A stretch of 52,476 nt of DNA from an uncultured Alphaproteobacteria bacterium (GCA_902826335.1 CADEEL010000004.1:63536-116011); one strand, 5' to 3'; counted from the stretch's first letter, positions 23,933 to 32,812 are shown. Notes: generated by a model from the sequence alone, not told the origin. Translations and numbers: made by a program.

Positions 23933-24943
23933 ATGCGCATCTGGTTCGTCGATGCGTTCACTGATCGCGTGTTCACCGGCGCGGGCGCGGCCGTGGTGCC
24001 GCTGGCGCGCTGGCTGCCGGACGCCGTGCTACAGGCGATCGCGGCTGAAAACCGCCTCTCGGAAACGGCCTTTGTCGCGCCCACGGCGCTCAAGGGCAAT
24101 TATCAGCTGCGCTGGTTCACGCCGAGCGCCGAGGCGCCGATCTGCGGCCATGCGACGCTCGCGGCCGGCGCGGTTCTGCTCAGCGAAATCGCGCCCGATC
24201 TTGAAGTGGTGGTGTTCGATACGCAGGCCGGCGCGCTCATCGTGCGCAAGGCCGAGGGCGGCTTTACGCTCGATCTGCCGCGCCGCGTGCGTGCGCCCTG
24301 GACGGTGCCGGCCGAACTCGCCGAAGCGCTCGGATCGCCGCGCATCGTGGATGCGTTCGTGGGCGAATACGCCAACGTCGTGCTCGATACGGAAGCGGCG
24401 GTGCGCGCGCTCGCGCCCGATCTTGAAGCCGTAGACCGGATCGTGCGCGGCCCACGCCAAGGGTGTCTCGCGGTCACCGCGCCGGGCGAAGAGGGCAAGC
24501 CCTATGATTTCATATCGCGCTTTTTCGCGCCGGGCATAGGGCAAGGCGAGGATCCGGTGACCGGTTCATCCTTCGCGGACCTCGCGCCCTATTGGTCGGA
24601 CCGCTTCGCCCTAGACAGCGTCGTGGGCTTTCAGGCGTCGCGGCGCGGCGGCTATGTGCGCGCGGTGCAGACGCTGTCGAGCGTGCGGCTCTATGGGCAA
24701 GTCGCCATCTATTTGCGCGGCGAACTCGATCCCGCGATCGGGCGGCTGCACAATCTGCCCGATTGGGCGCCCGAGCCCATCGCGCGGCTTGAGCCGACGA
24801 TCGAACATCCCGAGGCGCCGGGCCTGGCCCTCGCGCCTATTTTCGAAAACCAAGAACTGGCCGCCGGCAATGACGTTCCGGTCACGGATGAACCGCCCGA
24901 AAAGCCGCATGTGCGGCTGATGGGCGTCGCGGCGAACGAATAG
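23933..24943 (+). CDS. PhzF family isomerase-like protein
   Basis: A 336-residue protein with the PhzF diaminopimelate-epimerase-like double fold. Diagnostic motifs are NRLSETAF, with the presumed catalytic Glu near residue 40, PICGHATLAAG, and GEDPVTGSS followed by LAPYW. PhzF itself isomerises a phenazine precursor, but most genomic homologues have unknown substrates, and no phenazine genes are nearby. It is about 40 residues longer than usual because of a C-terminal tail after HNLPDWAP. The start at 23933 has a strong GAGGAGAGGGAG site; the longer frame upstream runs through repeats. Confidence 0.88.
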   Translation: MRIWFVDAFTDRVFTGAGAAVVPLARWLPDAVLQAIAAENRLSETAFVAPTALKGNYQLRWFTPSAEAPICGHATLAAGAVLLSEIAPDLEVVVFDTQAGALIVRKAEGGFTLDLPRRVRAPWTVPAELAEALGSPRIVDAFVGEYANVVLDTEAAVRALAPDLEAVDRIVRGPRQGCLAVTAPGEEGKPYDFISRFFAPGIGQGEDPVTGSSFADLAPYWSDRFALDSVVGFQASRRGGYVRAVQTLSSVRLYGQVAIYLRGELDPAIGRLHNLPDWAPEPIARLEPTIEHPEAPGLALAPIFENQELAAGNDVPVTDEPPEKPHVRLMGVAANE

Positions 24944-25045
24944 GGGGAAAGAGGTGGAATTTCCCCTCGCGCGCGAACGGGGCATTGACCGGGTCCGGAT
25001 AAAAAACGAATCCGACAGCTGAGCGGCGCGCTTAAACTGGCGCGC

Positions 25046-25726
25046 ATGACCATCAACGAACCGCCCATCCCACCAAACGCCGATGCGCCCTTCAGCACAG
25101 AAGAAGGCTGGCATTGGGCGAGGGTGACGTTCGATGCGCTGTTCAATTTCTGTCCGGACCCGGCTGAACTGGCGCGCCAGCGCGTGTTGACGCGCCGCGT
25201 GTGGCGCGCCATCGCCACGTGGCTGGCGCCGCTCGAAGCCTTTGTGCGGCGCTTGTTGCTGCTCGAAGCGCTGGCGCTGCCGATCCCGAATGTCGCCGCG
25301 CCGGGCGCGGCCGCGCGGGCCAATGTGCGCGCCTCGCCGGGGCGGGGCGGGTTCGCCAGCGAACACTCAAGCGATTGGCAGGTGTCGTTTCAGGTGGTCC
25401 CGCCTTTGCACCGTACACGGAGCAATACGATCCGTAAGCGGATCAGTCCCTTGAGCAAGCTCGCTCCCAAATTCATGTCCTGCTTCAAGCTGGCCGAGCG
25501 CATCGAGGCGTTGGGGCGCGTGCTTGAACGCAAATCCGCCTATGCGCGGCGCCTGGCGCGCCGGCTGGCGCGCCGGACGAAGGCCCTCAGCGGCCGGGAA
25601 ATCGCGCAACGCATGATGGGCGCGGTCGGCCCCGCGCGCGGCGACGATCCGATCGGCGCGGGGCTGCATCGCGATAGTTACGATGCGTGCGAACGCGAAG
25701 CGCGGCGGGTTTTGGATTCGTCTTAA
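25046..25726 (+). CDS. Hypothetical protein
   Basis: A 226-residue protein of no recognised family. It has a Trp/Phe-rich N-terminal part (STEEGWHWARVTFDALFNF), a long mostly helical middle with many Arg/Leu, a short segment HSSDWQVSFQVVPPL, and an Arg-rich helical stretch near 165-190. No signal peptide or clear transmembrane helix. Codon use is like the neighbours. It lies 102 bp after the PhzF gene and has no clear ribosome-binding site. Confidence 0.6.
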   Translation: MTINEPPIPPNADAPFSTEEGWHWARVTFDALFNFCPDPAELARQRVLTRRVWRAIATWLAPLEAFVRRLLLLEALALPIPNVAAPGAAARANVRASPGRGGFASEHSSDWQVSFQVVPPLHRTRSNTIRKRISPLSKLAPKFMSCFKLAERIEALGRVLERKSAYARRLARRLARRTKALSGREIAQRMMGAVGPARGDDPIGAGLHRDSYDACEREARRVLDSS

Positions 25727-25734
25727 GGGATTGC

Positions 25735-25792
25735 GACCTCTCGCCCCCCTCCGTCGCCTTCGGCGAGACCTCCCCCATGAAGGGGGAGGACA
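25735..25792. repeat. Double hairpin repeat
   Basis: GTCGCCTTCGGCGAGAC is followed by CCTCCCCCATGAAGGGGGAGG. The CTCCCCC/GGGGGAG stem resembles those inside the element at 47136-47326. The rest of the 261-bp gap (25793-25987) holds a CGCTTCGACGCGCTCAGCG segment like one arm of the repeats at 29300, and otherwise nothing recognisable. Confidence 0.65.
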
Positions 25793-25987
25793 AGAACGCG
25801 CGCTTGGCGTTTGTGGCCCGCGCTTCGACGCGCTCAGCGCGACGATTGCGATGAAGAGACCCGAAAAATCTTATACCGAGCTCGTGTCCAACGTCGCGCA
25901 GCGCTTGGCAAAGCGCCGCAAAAGGCGTGTGCGTTCGGCGCAAACCCCCTTGCGCCCGCCCGCCTGCGCTTGAGAGAATGGGATTCT

Positions 25988-26677
25988 ATGTCGGTCTGGT
26001 CACGCATCATTGAGCTTGCGCAGCGCGCCTTCGATCCGGAGGCCGATCCGCCCGCTTTTGGCGAGGAATGCGCGCCGGCGGCCAATGATGTCGGCTTCAC
26101 CGCCGCCGTGATCGGACTCGCCGCGAAAATGGCCAAGGCGGACGGCCATTCGACGGACGAGGAAATGGCGGCGGCCGCGCGCATTTTCCGCCCGCCGCCG
26201 GGCGAGGAGACTAATTTTCGCCGCGCCTTCAATCTGGCCAATGAAACCGTGCACGGCTTTGAAAGCTACGCAAAGCAGATCGGGCGCAAATATCGCGCGC
26301 GGCCGTGCCTCCTTGAAGATGTGCTGGACGGGCTCTTTCACATCGCCGCGGCGGATGGGCGCGTCGGCGAGGGCGAGATCGCCTATCTTTCGGTCGTGGC
26401 CGGGCATTTCGGATTTTCGGACCTTGAATTTCGCCGCATCAAGGCCGCCAATCTTGGTCCGGATGCGGATGATCCCTACGCCGTGCTCGGCCTCATGCCC
26501 GGCGCGGGCATGGACGAAGTGCGCGCCGCCTGGCGCAAGCTCGCGGCGGAAAACCATCCCGATCGCATGAGCGAACGCGGCGCGCCGGCCGCCTTTGTGG
26601 ACATCGCGCGCGAGAAGACCGCCGCGATCAACGCCGCCTATCAGGCCATTCGCGCGGAGTTGAAAGAAGTCGTTTAG
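25988..26677 (+). CDS. TerB/DjlA-like co-chaperone with C-terminal J domain
   Basis: A 229-residue protein. The N-terminal part (about 30-150) is a TerB-like helical domain with two similar halves (AAKMAKADGHSTDEEMAAA and LFHIAAADGRVGEGEIAYL). The C-terminal ~70 residues form a J domain (DPYAVLGL...AWRKLAAENHPDRM) with the essential HPD triad, which stimulates DnaK ATPase. DjlA is membrane-anchored in E. coli; here no N-terminal membrane helix is seen. The start at 25988 is chosen over an upstream frame that runs through a repeat. Its stop overlaps that of the convergent tfoX gene. Confidence 0.9.
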   Translation: MSVWSRIIELAQRAFDPEADPPAFGEECAPAANDVGFTAAVIGLAAKMAKADGHSTDEEMAAAARIFRPPPGEETNFRRAFNLANETVHGFESYAKQIGRKYRARPCLLEDVLDGLFHIAAADGRVGEGEIAYLSVVAGHFGFSDLEFRRIKAANLGPDADDPYAVLGLMPGAGMDEVRAAWRKLAAENHPDRMSERGAPAAFVDIAREKTAAINAAYQAIRAELKEVV

Positions 26678-27054
26678 CCGCGCTTCGCGGGCGCCTTTGC
26701 TTTTTTTCGCGGCGCCTTGGCGGGGAGGGACTCAGCATAGGCGCGGGCCTTTTCCGCCCAAAAGCTGAGATCGGCGTCCTTGAACTCAGCGCCTGGCGAG
26801 ACGGCCACGAAATCGCGCATTGGCCGGCCAGGCATGGGTTCGAACACGCGCGCGCCGGGCTTCTTGAGCAGGGCCGCGCGATCCTTCTCGCCAAGGCGGA
26901 AAACGATGTCTTCTTGATGCAGACCGACAAACAAATGCCCGCGCGTGAACGCGGATGGGTAGCCGAACATCTTGCGCCGCGCGATGTCGGGATCGAGCGG
27001 AATGATGCGCTCGAAACGATCGATCAACGTCTGGGGCGATTTGCGCCAAGCCAT
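26674..27054 (-). CDS. TfoX/Sxy N-terminal domain protein
   Basis: A 126-residue protein with the TfoX_N fold (RKMFGYPSAFTRGHLFVGLHQEDIVFRLGEKDRAALL, cited by position 27-63) and a Lys/Ala-rich basic tail (KAPRKKAKAPAK). In gammaproteobacteria Sxy/TfoX activates competence genes; stand-alone N-domain proteins in alphaproteobacteria have unknown roles. It is convergent with the J-domain gene, with stops overlapping by 4 bp, and divergent from the EamA gene. Confidence 0.8.
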   Translation of the reverse strand: MAWRKSPQTLIDRFERIIPLDPDIARRKMFGYPSAFTRGHLFVGLHQEDIVFRLGEKDRAALLKKPGARVFEPMPGRPMRDFVAVSPGAEFKDADLSFWAEKARAYAESLPAKAPRKKAKAPAKRG

Positions 27055-27161
27055 GCGCGTGTCCTTTATGCCTCAGTTTGTCTACGCTGTTTCAGCCTCG
27101 TGTTGAAGCTTCGTGCGACGCTTGACTTCCCTCGCGTCGCCAAGCGACCTCAAACACGCCC

Positions 27162-28052
27162 ATGAACATCCGCGACTTTCTCCTGCTTTCGAGCATTTGC
27201 CTGGTGTGGGGGCTCAACCTCGTCTTGACGCGCTTTGTGGTGGGGGACGTGCCGCCGCTCTTCTATGCGGGCGTGCGGTTTTTTCTGGTCGCGCTGGTGC
27301 TCATTCCGTTTTTGCGCAAGCCGCCGAAACAATGGGGCTGGGCTACGCTCATCGGCCTGTGCGTCGGGGCGCTTAATTTTGTTTTTCTGTTCATCGCGCT
27401 CAAATTTGGAACCGCATCCTCCGTGGCGATCGCGGGTCAATTGGGATTGCCGTTCACGACGCTGCTTTCCATGCTGTTTCTGGGCGAGCGGGTGGGGTGG
27501 CGGCGCGGGTCTGGCATGGGGCTGGCGTTCGTCGGCGTCATCGTCATCGCCTATGATCCGGCGACGTTCGGGCTCTCGCTCGGCGTCGCCTTCGCCATCC
27601 TCGCGGCTCTGGTCGGCTCGGTCGGCGGGGTGGCGATGAAGCGCATCGATCCCATTCCGATGTTCGAAATGCAGGCCTGGATCGCGCTCGTCTCCATTCC
27701 GCTGCCGCTTCTGCTCAGCGCGATGATGGAGCGCGATCAGGTTTCATCGGCGCTGACCATGGGCGCGCCATTCTGGGGCGCGCTGGCGTTTTCGGTGTTC
27801 GCGGTGTCGATCTTCGGACACGGCATGTTCTACCAATTGCTCAAGCGTCATGATGTGACTCTGATCTCCCCGCTCACTTTAATGACGCCGGTCTGGGCGG
27901 TGATTTTCGGAATCGTGTTGTTGGGCGAACGTATGACGGCGCAATTGACGCTTGGCGCGGTTCTCGCGCTCTCGGGCGTCGCGCTCATCGCGGTGCGGCC
28001 GAATTTGCGCTTGCCGGACGCGGCCGCCTTCTGGCGCAGGCCCGGCGCATGA
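27162..28052 (+). CDS. EamA/DMT family transporter
   Basis: A 296-residue inner-membrane protein with ten predicted transmembrane helices in two EamA repeats. The first begins LLLSSICLVWGLNLVLTRFVVGDVPP and the second at about 150. Drug/metabolite exporters of this family move amino acids, purines or other metabolites; the substrate is unknown. Its stop overlaps the amidase start (ATGA), so the two are probably co-translated. Confidence 0.87.
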   Translation: MNIRDFLLLSSICLVWGLNLVLTRFVVGDVPPLFYAGVRFFLVALVLIPFLRKPPKQWGWATLIGLCVGALNFVFLFIALKFGTASSVAIAGQLGLPFTTLLSMLFLGERVGWRRGSGMGLAFVGVIVIAYDPATFGLSLGVAFAILAALVGSVGGVAMKRIDPIPMFEMQAWIALVSIPLPLLLSAMMERDQVSSALTMGAPFWGALAFSVFAVSIFGHGMFYQLLKRHDVTLISPLTLMTPVWAVIFGIVLLGERMTAQLTLGAVLALSGVALIAVRPNLRLPDAAAFWRRPGA

Positions 28053-28852
28053 GCCAAGGTGCGCCGATGAGAGTCATCGATCACCCTTCGCCCAATTTCG
28101 ATGCGCGTTCGGGCGAGATTGAATTTATCGTGCTGCATTATACGGGCATGCAGGATGGCGAGACGGCCTTGGCGCGCCTCGCCGATCCCGCGCCCGTCGC
28201 CGGGCGCTATCCGGGGCCGTGGCAAAGCGCGGACATCGATCCCACGACAGAACTGGCGCGCGTCTCGGCCCATTATGTCGTCGCCGAAGATGGGAGTACA
28301 TTTCGTTTGGTCGATGAGGCGCGGCGCGCCTGGCATGCGGGGCGCGGAAGCTGGCGCGGGCGCACCGATCTCAATGATCGTTCGATCGGGATCGAGATCG
28401 TCAATGGCGGGCATGATTTCGGCCTGCCGGACTTTCCCGCGGCGCAGATCGACGCCGTGATCGCGCTTCTGCATGACATCGTCGCGCGCACCGGTCTGAA
28501 GCCCGAGGCGGTGATCGGCCATTCCGATCTCGCGCCGGAGCGCAAGCGCGATCCGGGTGAAGCGTTTCCGTGGCAGACATTGGCGGAGGCGGGAGTTTCG
28601 ATCTGGCCGCGCGGGGAGATCGCGGTCGCGTTCGGCGCGCTTAAACCGGGCGATGAGTCGAACGCAGTGCTCGCGCTGCAGCGCGATCTCGCGGCGTTCG
28701 GCTATGATCTCGCGCCCACCGGATTCTATGACGACATTACCGAAGCGATCGTCGCCGCCTTTCAGCGCCGCTTTCGGCCCGCGCGCATCGATGGCGTGGC
28801 GGACAAAGATACGATTGCAGCGCTGGGGGCTCTTCACGCGGAGCGTGCATGA
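28049..28852 (+). CDS. N-acetylmuramoyl-L-alanine amidase (AmiD-like)
   Basis: A 267-residue protein with an Amidase_2 zinc domain (about 20-180): zinc ligands are expected at the His in VLHYTGM, the His in VIGHSDLAP and the following Asp/His region near KRDPG. A C-terminal peptidoglycan-binding domain (about 195-262, SNAVLALQRDLAAFGYDL) follows. It cleaves the lactyl-amide bond in peptidoglycan or released muropeptides. No signal peptide is seen, suggesting a cytoplasmic AmpD-like recycling role or a missed start. Amidase followed directly by rnpB and rsmH is a common alphaproteobacterial order. Confidence 0.9.
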   Translation: MSQGAPMRVIDHPSPNFDARSGEIEFIVLHYTGMQDGETALARLADPAPVAGRYPGPWQSADIDPTTELARVSAHYVVAEDGSTFRLVDEARRAWHAGRGSWRGRTDLNDRSIGIEIVNGGHDFGLPDFPAAQIDAVIALLHDIVARTGLKPEAVIGHSDLAPERKRDPGEAFPWQTLAEAGVSIWPRGEIAVAFGALKPGDESNAVLALQRDLAAFGYDLAPTGFYDDITEAIVAAFQRRFRPARIDGVADKDTIAALGALHAERA

Positions 28853-28861
28853 CGCTATATT
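28832..28861 (+). promoter_or_regulatory. rnpB promoter
   Basis: CTTCAC (28832-28837), an 18-bp spacer and TATATT (28856-28861). The expected start, seven bases downstream, falls on the G at 28868, exactly the first base of the RNase P RNA P1 helix. It overlaps the end of the amidase gene. Confidence 0.7.
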
Positions 28862-28867
28862 CATGTC

Positions 28868-29276
28868 GTCAGTCGGTCGGGCGGCCGCTCGCGCAGGGGG
28901 CCTTCGGGTGCGCGGGAGGAAAGTCCGGGCTCCACACGGACACGGCGGCGGGTAACGCCCGCCCGGTTTTTCCGAGCAATTGGAGAGGCCGAGGGATAGC
29001 GCCACAGAGAATAGACCGCCGCCGCGCGATCCGCACGGCGGCAAGGGTGAAACGGTGGGGTAAGAGCCCACCGCCGCGACCGTAAGGAAGCGGGCATGGC
29101 AAGCCCCGCCGGGAGCAAGACCGAATAGGACCGCGCGCGCCGGGAAACTGGCGCAGGCCCGTCCGTGGGCCGCGGTCGGGTTGGTCGCGTGAACCGCGCA
29201 GCGATGCGCGGTCCAGAGGAATGGTCGCCGCCCGGCGCGAGCCGGGGCACAGGACCCGGCTTACAGACCGGCTGAC
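28868..29276 (+). ncRNA. rnpB: RNase P RNA (class A)
   Basis: About 409 nt. The conserved cores are GAGGAAAGTCCGGGCTCCAC (CR-I), ...CAGAGAATAGACCGC, GGTAAGAGCCCACCG, CAAGACCGAATAGG and the 3' AGGACCCGGCTTACAGACC (CR-V). The 5' GTCAGTCGGTC pairs with the 3' GACCGGCTGAC to close P1. The RNA is the catalytic subunit that trims tRNA 5' leaders; its protein partner rnpA is at 49804-50352. A short T-rich run (ATTTTGTTTT) follows the 3' end. Confidence 0.97.
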
Positions 29277-29299
29277 ATTTTGTTTTGGGGGCGTGTTTC

Positions 29300-29380
29300 G
29301 CGCTTCGACAAGCTCAGTGCGACGTTTCAGTTGGTGGCGCTGAACTACTCCTCCACGTCGCGCTGAGCTTGTCGAAGCGC
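29300..29380. repeat. Hairpin repeat (family C) upstream of GIY-YIG gene
   Basis: GCGCTTCGACAAGCTCAGTGCGACG pairs with CGTCGCGCTGAGCTTGTCGAAGCGC around an inner ~30 nt; quoted arms lie at 29300-29324 and 29356-29380. The arm CTTCGACAAGCTCAG is widespread in alphaproteobacterial and other GC-rich genomes. Confidence 0.85.
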
Positions 29381-29403
29381 TGGGTGCTCAACTACGTTCG
29401 ATC

Positions 29404-29706
29404 ATGGCCGCCTGGGTCTATATTCTCCGTTGCGCCGATGGGACCTATTATACTGGCGCGACAACAAATATCGAAAATAGATTGGATCAACATGCGCGCG
29501 GCGAAGGCGCTCGCTACACCGCAAAACGCCTGCCGGTCACGTATTTGTGGTCGGAGGAGCTGCCCACCATTCACGACGCCGCTGACGCTGAAAAGCAGAT
29601 TCAAGGCTGGTCGCGCGCGAAGAAGGAAGCGCTGATGCGCGGCGATTGGAGCGCGCTTATGGCGCTGTCTAAGTCAAAGGCGCCGAAGCAGGACACGGCG
29701 GAATAG
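29404..29706 (+). CDS. GIY-YIG family endonuclease (YhbQ-like)
   Basis: A 100-residue GIY-YIG nuclease-like protein. The motif pair is WVYIL (4-8) and YYTG (15-18), with Arg26, His30 and the metal-ligand Glu63 in AEKQIQGWSRAKK. All catalytic positions are intact. It is bracketed by family C hairpins (29300-29380 and 29713-29800) and sits exactly where mraZ is expected, between rnpB and rsmH. Related in fold but not closely to the GIY-YIG protein at 7662, which is also bracketed by repeats. Confidence 0.88.
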   Translation: MAAWVYILRCADGTYYTGATTNIENRLDQHARGEGARYTAKRLPVTYLWSEELPTIHDAADAEKQIQGWSRAKKEALMRGDWSALMALSKSKAPKQDTAE

Positions 29707-29712
29707 GCATTG

Positions 29713-29800
29713 CCCCACGCTTCGACAAGCTCAGCGCGACGGTGAGTATTCAGCGCCAGACAAACACCACCACGTCGCGCTGAGCTTGTAGAAGCGTGGG
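29713..29800. repeat. Hairpin repeat (family C) downstream of GIY-YIG gene
   Basis: Arms CCCACGCTTCGACAAGCTCA... and ...TGAGCTTGTAGAAGCGTGGG, one mismatch apart from perfect, around ~38 nt. It starts 7 bp after the nuclease stop codon. Confidence 0.85.
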
Positions 29801-29869
29801 CCACGCGCGGCGCGTCTGGAACTGGTATGGTCGCCTTAAGCGCATCGAATCGCCCTGGAGCTGCACGCC

Positions 29870-30847
29870 TTGTCCCACGCGCCCGTCCTCTTGCGCGCAG
29901 CGCTCGAAGCGCTTCAGCCGCGCGCGGGCGGCGTCTATGTGGACGGCACGTTCGGGGGCGGCGGCTATACGCGCGCCATCCTTGACTCGTGCGATTGCAA
30001 AGTCATCGCCTTCGACCGCGACCCTGAAGCCATCGCGCGCGGCCAGGTGCTTGTCCAGGAATTCGCGCCGCGCCTCACTTTGATCGAAGCACGCTTCGGC
30101 GATCTCGCCGATCATGTGAAAGAGGCCGATGGAATCGTCCTCGATGTCGGCGTGTCGTCCTATCAGATCGACGCGGCCGAGCGCGGCTTTTCCTTCCAGC
30201 GCGATGGCCCGCTCGATATGCGTATGGAGCGCGCGGGCCCAAGCGCGGCGGACGCGGTGAACAAGCTCTCCGAAACCGCCCTCGCGGACGTGCTCTATTA
30301 TTATGGCGAGGAAGATCAAAGCCGGCGCATCGCCCGCGTGATCGTGGAGGCGCGCGCGGCCGCGCCAATCGCGCACACGGGCGAGCTCGCGGCCCTGGTC
30401 GAGCGCGCGGTGGGCGGCAGAAAAGGCGCGCGCCTCCATCCGGCGACGAAAACGTTCCAGGCCCTGCGCATCCTCGTCAATGACGAATTGGACGAACTCG
30501 CCCGCGCGCTCGCCGGCGCCGAACAGGCGCTGAAGCCGGGTGGGCGCCTTGTGGTTGTTTCGTTCCATTCGCTGGAGGATCGGCTTGTTAAGACTTTTCT
30601 TTATGAGCGCGCGGGCCTGCGCGGGGGCGGCTCGCGCCACTTTCCCGAGGCGCCCGCCGCGCGCGCGCCCAGCTTTCACATGATGGAAAGGCGCCCCCAC
30701 GCGCCGGACGCTGAAGAAATTGAAACCAATCCGCGCGCACGGTCCGCCGCGCTGCGCTGGGCGGCGCGGACCGAGGCGCCGGCCTGGGGCGATCGGCCCG
30801 AGGCGCGTCTTGCCCAGGCGGCCGACGCGGAATGGGAGCGGATGTGA
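29870..30847 (+). CDS. rsmH: 16S rRNA (cytosine1402-N4)-methyltransferase RsmH
   Basis: A 325-residue SAM-dependent methyltransferase (formerly MraW) and the first classical dcw gene here. Start TTG at 29870 with GGAG upstream; the conserved N-terminus SHAPVLL begins at once, so no upstream start is needed. Motifs are [36 protein letters not shown] and [13 protein letters not shown]. The usual mraZ gene is missing upstream. The stop overlaps the ftsL start (TGATG). Confidence 0.97.
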   Translation: MSHAPVLLRAALEALQPRAGGVYVDGTFGGGGYTRAILDSCDCKVIAFDRDPEAIARGQVLVQEFAPRLTLIEARFGDLADHVKEADGIVLDVGVSSYQIDAAERGFSFQRDGPLDMRMERAGPSAADAVNKLSETALADVLYYYGEEDQSRRIARVIVEARAAAPIAHTGELAALVERAVGGRKGARLHPATKTFQALRILVNDELDELARALAGAEQALKPGGRLVVVSFHSLEDRLVKTFLYERAGLRGGGSRHFPEAPAARAPSFHMMERRPHAPDAEEIETNPRARSAALRWAARTEAPAWGDRPEARLAQAADAEWERM

Positions 30848-31161
30848 TGAGTTTGGTTCGGGCCTGGTTTCCCTGGATCGCCGGCGCGCTGGCGCTGGCG
30901 CTGGTGATCGGCCTTTATCGGATCAAGACCGAAGCGCAGGAAACAAGCGGCGCGGTGCGCACGCTCGATCGCGACGTGGCCGAGGCGCGCGCCGAGGTGC
31001 GTGAACTACGCGCCGAGATCGCGGCGCTGGATAGCCCGGCGCGCGTCGACGCGCTGGCGCGCCAGCGGCTGGAGCTTGAGCCCGGCGCCGGTGCGCGCGC
31101 ACGGCGTGAAGCGGAGATGGACGGGGCGCTGCCCGCGCCCGAGGCGCGCGCGCCGCGATGA
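30847..31161 (+). CDS. ftsL: Cell division protein FtsL-like
   Basis: A 104-residue bitopic protein with a short cytoplasmic N-terminus, one transmembrane helix (about 7-26, AWFPWIAGALALALVIGLY) and a periplasmic coiled coil (about 35-72). FtsL family sequences diverge widely, so the call depends on size, topology and place between rsmH and ftsI. It forms the FtsQLB complex that activates FtsWI. The stop overlaps the ftsI start (ATGA). Confidence 0.88.
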   Translation: MSLVRAWFPWIAGALALALVIGLYRIKTEAQETSGAVRTLDRDVAEARAEVRELRAEIAALDSPARVDALARQRLELEPGAGARARREAEMDGALPAPEARAPR

Positions 31162-32789
31162 AGGAAGCGGCGCGCACGGCGGCAGCGCCTGAGCGGGAGC
31201 GCGTGATCGAGGCCGCGCCCGCGCGCGCCGGCATTCGCTTGCAGGCGTTCGCCGTGTGCGGCGTGTTTCTCATATTGGCGCTGCGGGCGCTGGTTTTGTC
31301 TGTAAGCGGCGATCCGGTTCCGCCAGCGGCGGCGGCGGCGCCCGCGCCGATCGTGTCGCGCGCGGATTTGACGGACCGCACCGGCGCGCTCATGGCCGCC
31401 AATGTGCGCGGCTATACTTTGATCGCCGAGCCCGCGAACGTCTGGGACGCGGACGAAGCCGCGCGCGCGCTGCGCACGATCTTTCCCGAATTGGATGCGA
31501 ATGCGGTAGCCGCGCGCATGCGCCGGACAAACCGCCAAGTCGTGTATCTGCGACAGGGTCTTTCGCCGCGCCAGCGCGCGCAAGTGCTGGAACTGGGGCT
31601 GGCCGGCGTCGGGTTTGAGCAGGCCGAGCGGCGCGTCTATCCGATGGGAACGCTGGGCGCGCACGCACTCGGCTATGTGGGGCGCGATCTTGCGCCGCTC
31701 GCCGGCCTTGAGCGCGGCCTCAATGCGCGCATCGAAGCGGCGGGGCGAACGGGCGGGGCGGTGCGGCTCAGCCTCGATGCGCGCATTCAATACGCCGTTG
31801 AAACCGAACTCGCCGCCGCCGCGCGGGCGCACAACGCAACCGGCGCTGCCGCGGTCGTCCTCGATGGACGCACGGGCGAAACGCTCGCGCTCGCCTCCTG
31901 GCCAAGCTTCGATCCCAATCGCGCTGGCGCCGCGAACGACAATGCGCGGCTCAACCGGGCGGTCGCGGCGCGGTTCGAAATGGGTTCGACGCTGAAACCC
32001 TTCACCGTGGCCATGGCGCTCGAGGAGCGGCTGACGAGCCTGGACGAAACGTTCAATCTCGCCGCGCCATTCGCCGTCGATGGACAGCCGATCCGCGACC
32101 TGCATCCGATCCTCGGGCCCGCGCGCCTGCGTGAGATCATCGCGCAAAGCTCGAACATCGGCGCCGCGCGCCTGGCCCTGCGCGTGGGCGCGACGCGGCA
32201 GCACTCTTACTTGTCTCGGCTTGGCCTGATGGCCGCCGCGCCGATCGAACTGGCCGAAAGCGCCGCGCCCATCGCGCCCGCGCGCACGGATCGGTTGAGC
32301 GTGGCTATTCTGGGCTATGGCCATGGCCTGGCCATTACGCTGACCTCGCTGGCCGGGGCCTACACCGTGTTCACAAATGATGGCGCCCGCGTTGCGCCCA
32401 CTTTGTTGGCCCGCGCGCCGGGCGAGCCGATCACGCGCACCCGTGTGTTTTCCCCAGGCGTGGCCCGATCGGTCGTGGCTCTGATGCGGGCCGCCGTCAC
32501 CGAAGGCACGGGCCGGCGCGCCGATGCGCCTGGCCTCGAAATGGCCGGCAAGACCGGCACGGCGGAAAAGCCCGGCGCGGCCGGCTATGATGTGGAGCGC
32601 ATGCTCTCTTCGTTCGCGGGCGTATTCCCGGCCTCGGACCCGCGCTATGTCATCGTGCTCGCCTTGGACGAACCGAGGCGCACGAACGCGGCGGACCCCA
32701 CAACCGGTGGGGCGGTGGCCGCGCCGGTGGTGGGGCGGATCGCCGCCCGCATCGCGCCGGCGTTGGGGCTTACGCCGGCGCGTCCGTAG
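31158..32789 (+). CDS. ftsI: Septal peptidoglycan transpeptidase FtsI (PBP3)
   Basis: A 543-residue class B penicillin-binding protein. Single transmembrane helix near 27-50, PBP-dimer domain to about 200, then the transpeptidase domain with the active-site Ser277-x-x-Lys280 (GSTLKPF), the SSN motif (331-333) and KTGTAEKPG (Lys465). It crosslinks septal peptidoglycan together with the glycosyltransferase FtsW. The N-terminal cytoplasmic segment is Arg/Ala-rich. Somewhat shorter than many alphaproteobacterial FtsI proteins. Confidence 0.97.
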   Translation: MKEAARTAAAPERERVIEAAPARAGIRLQAFAVCGVFLILALRALVLSVSGDPVPPAAAAAPAPIVSRADLTDRTGALMAANVRGYTLIAEPANVWDADEAARALRTIFPELDANAVAARMRRTNRQVVYLRQGLSPRQRAQVLELGLAGVGFEQAERRVYPMGTLGAHALGYVGRDLAPLAGLERGLNARIEAAGRTGGAVRLSLDARIQYAVETELAAAARAHNATGAAAVVLDGRTGETLALASWPSFDPNRAGAANDNARLNRAVAARFEMGSTLKPFTVAMALEERLTSLDETFNLAAPFAVDGQPIRDLHPILGPARLREIIAQSSNIGAARLALRVGATRQHSYLSRLGLMAAAPIELAESAAPIAPARTDRLSVAILGYGHGLAITLTSLAGAYTVFTNDGARVAPTLLARAPGEPITRTRVFSPGVARSVVALMRAAVTEGTGRRADAPGLEMAGKTGTAEKPGAAGYDVERMLSSFAGVFPASDPRYVIVLALDEPRRTNAADPTTGGAVAAPVVGRIAARIAPALGLTPARP

Positions 32790-32812
32790 GGCCGATGGAG
32801 TAAGAACGGTTG

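Noticed and set aside
25851-25973. 40-residue basic ORF (MKRPEKSYTELVSN...) before the J-domain gene
   Set aside because: No ribosome-binding site, lies directly in repeat-derived sequence and has no recognisable features; too weak to call.
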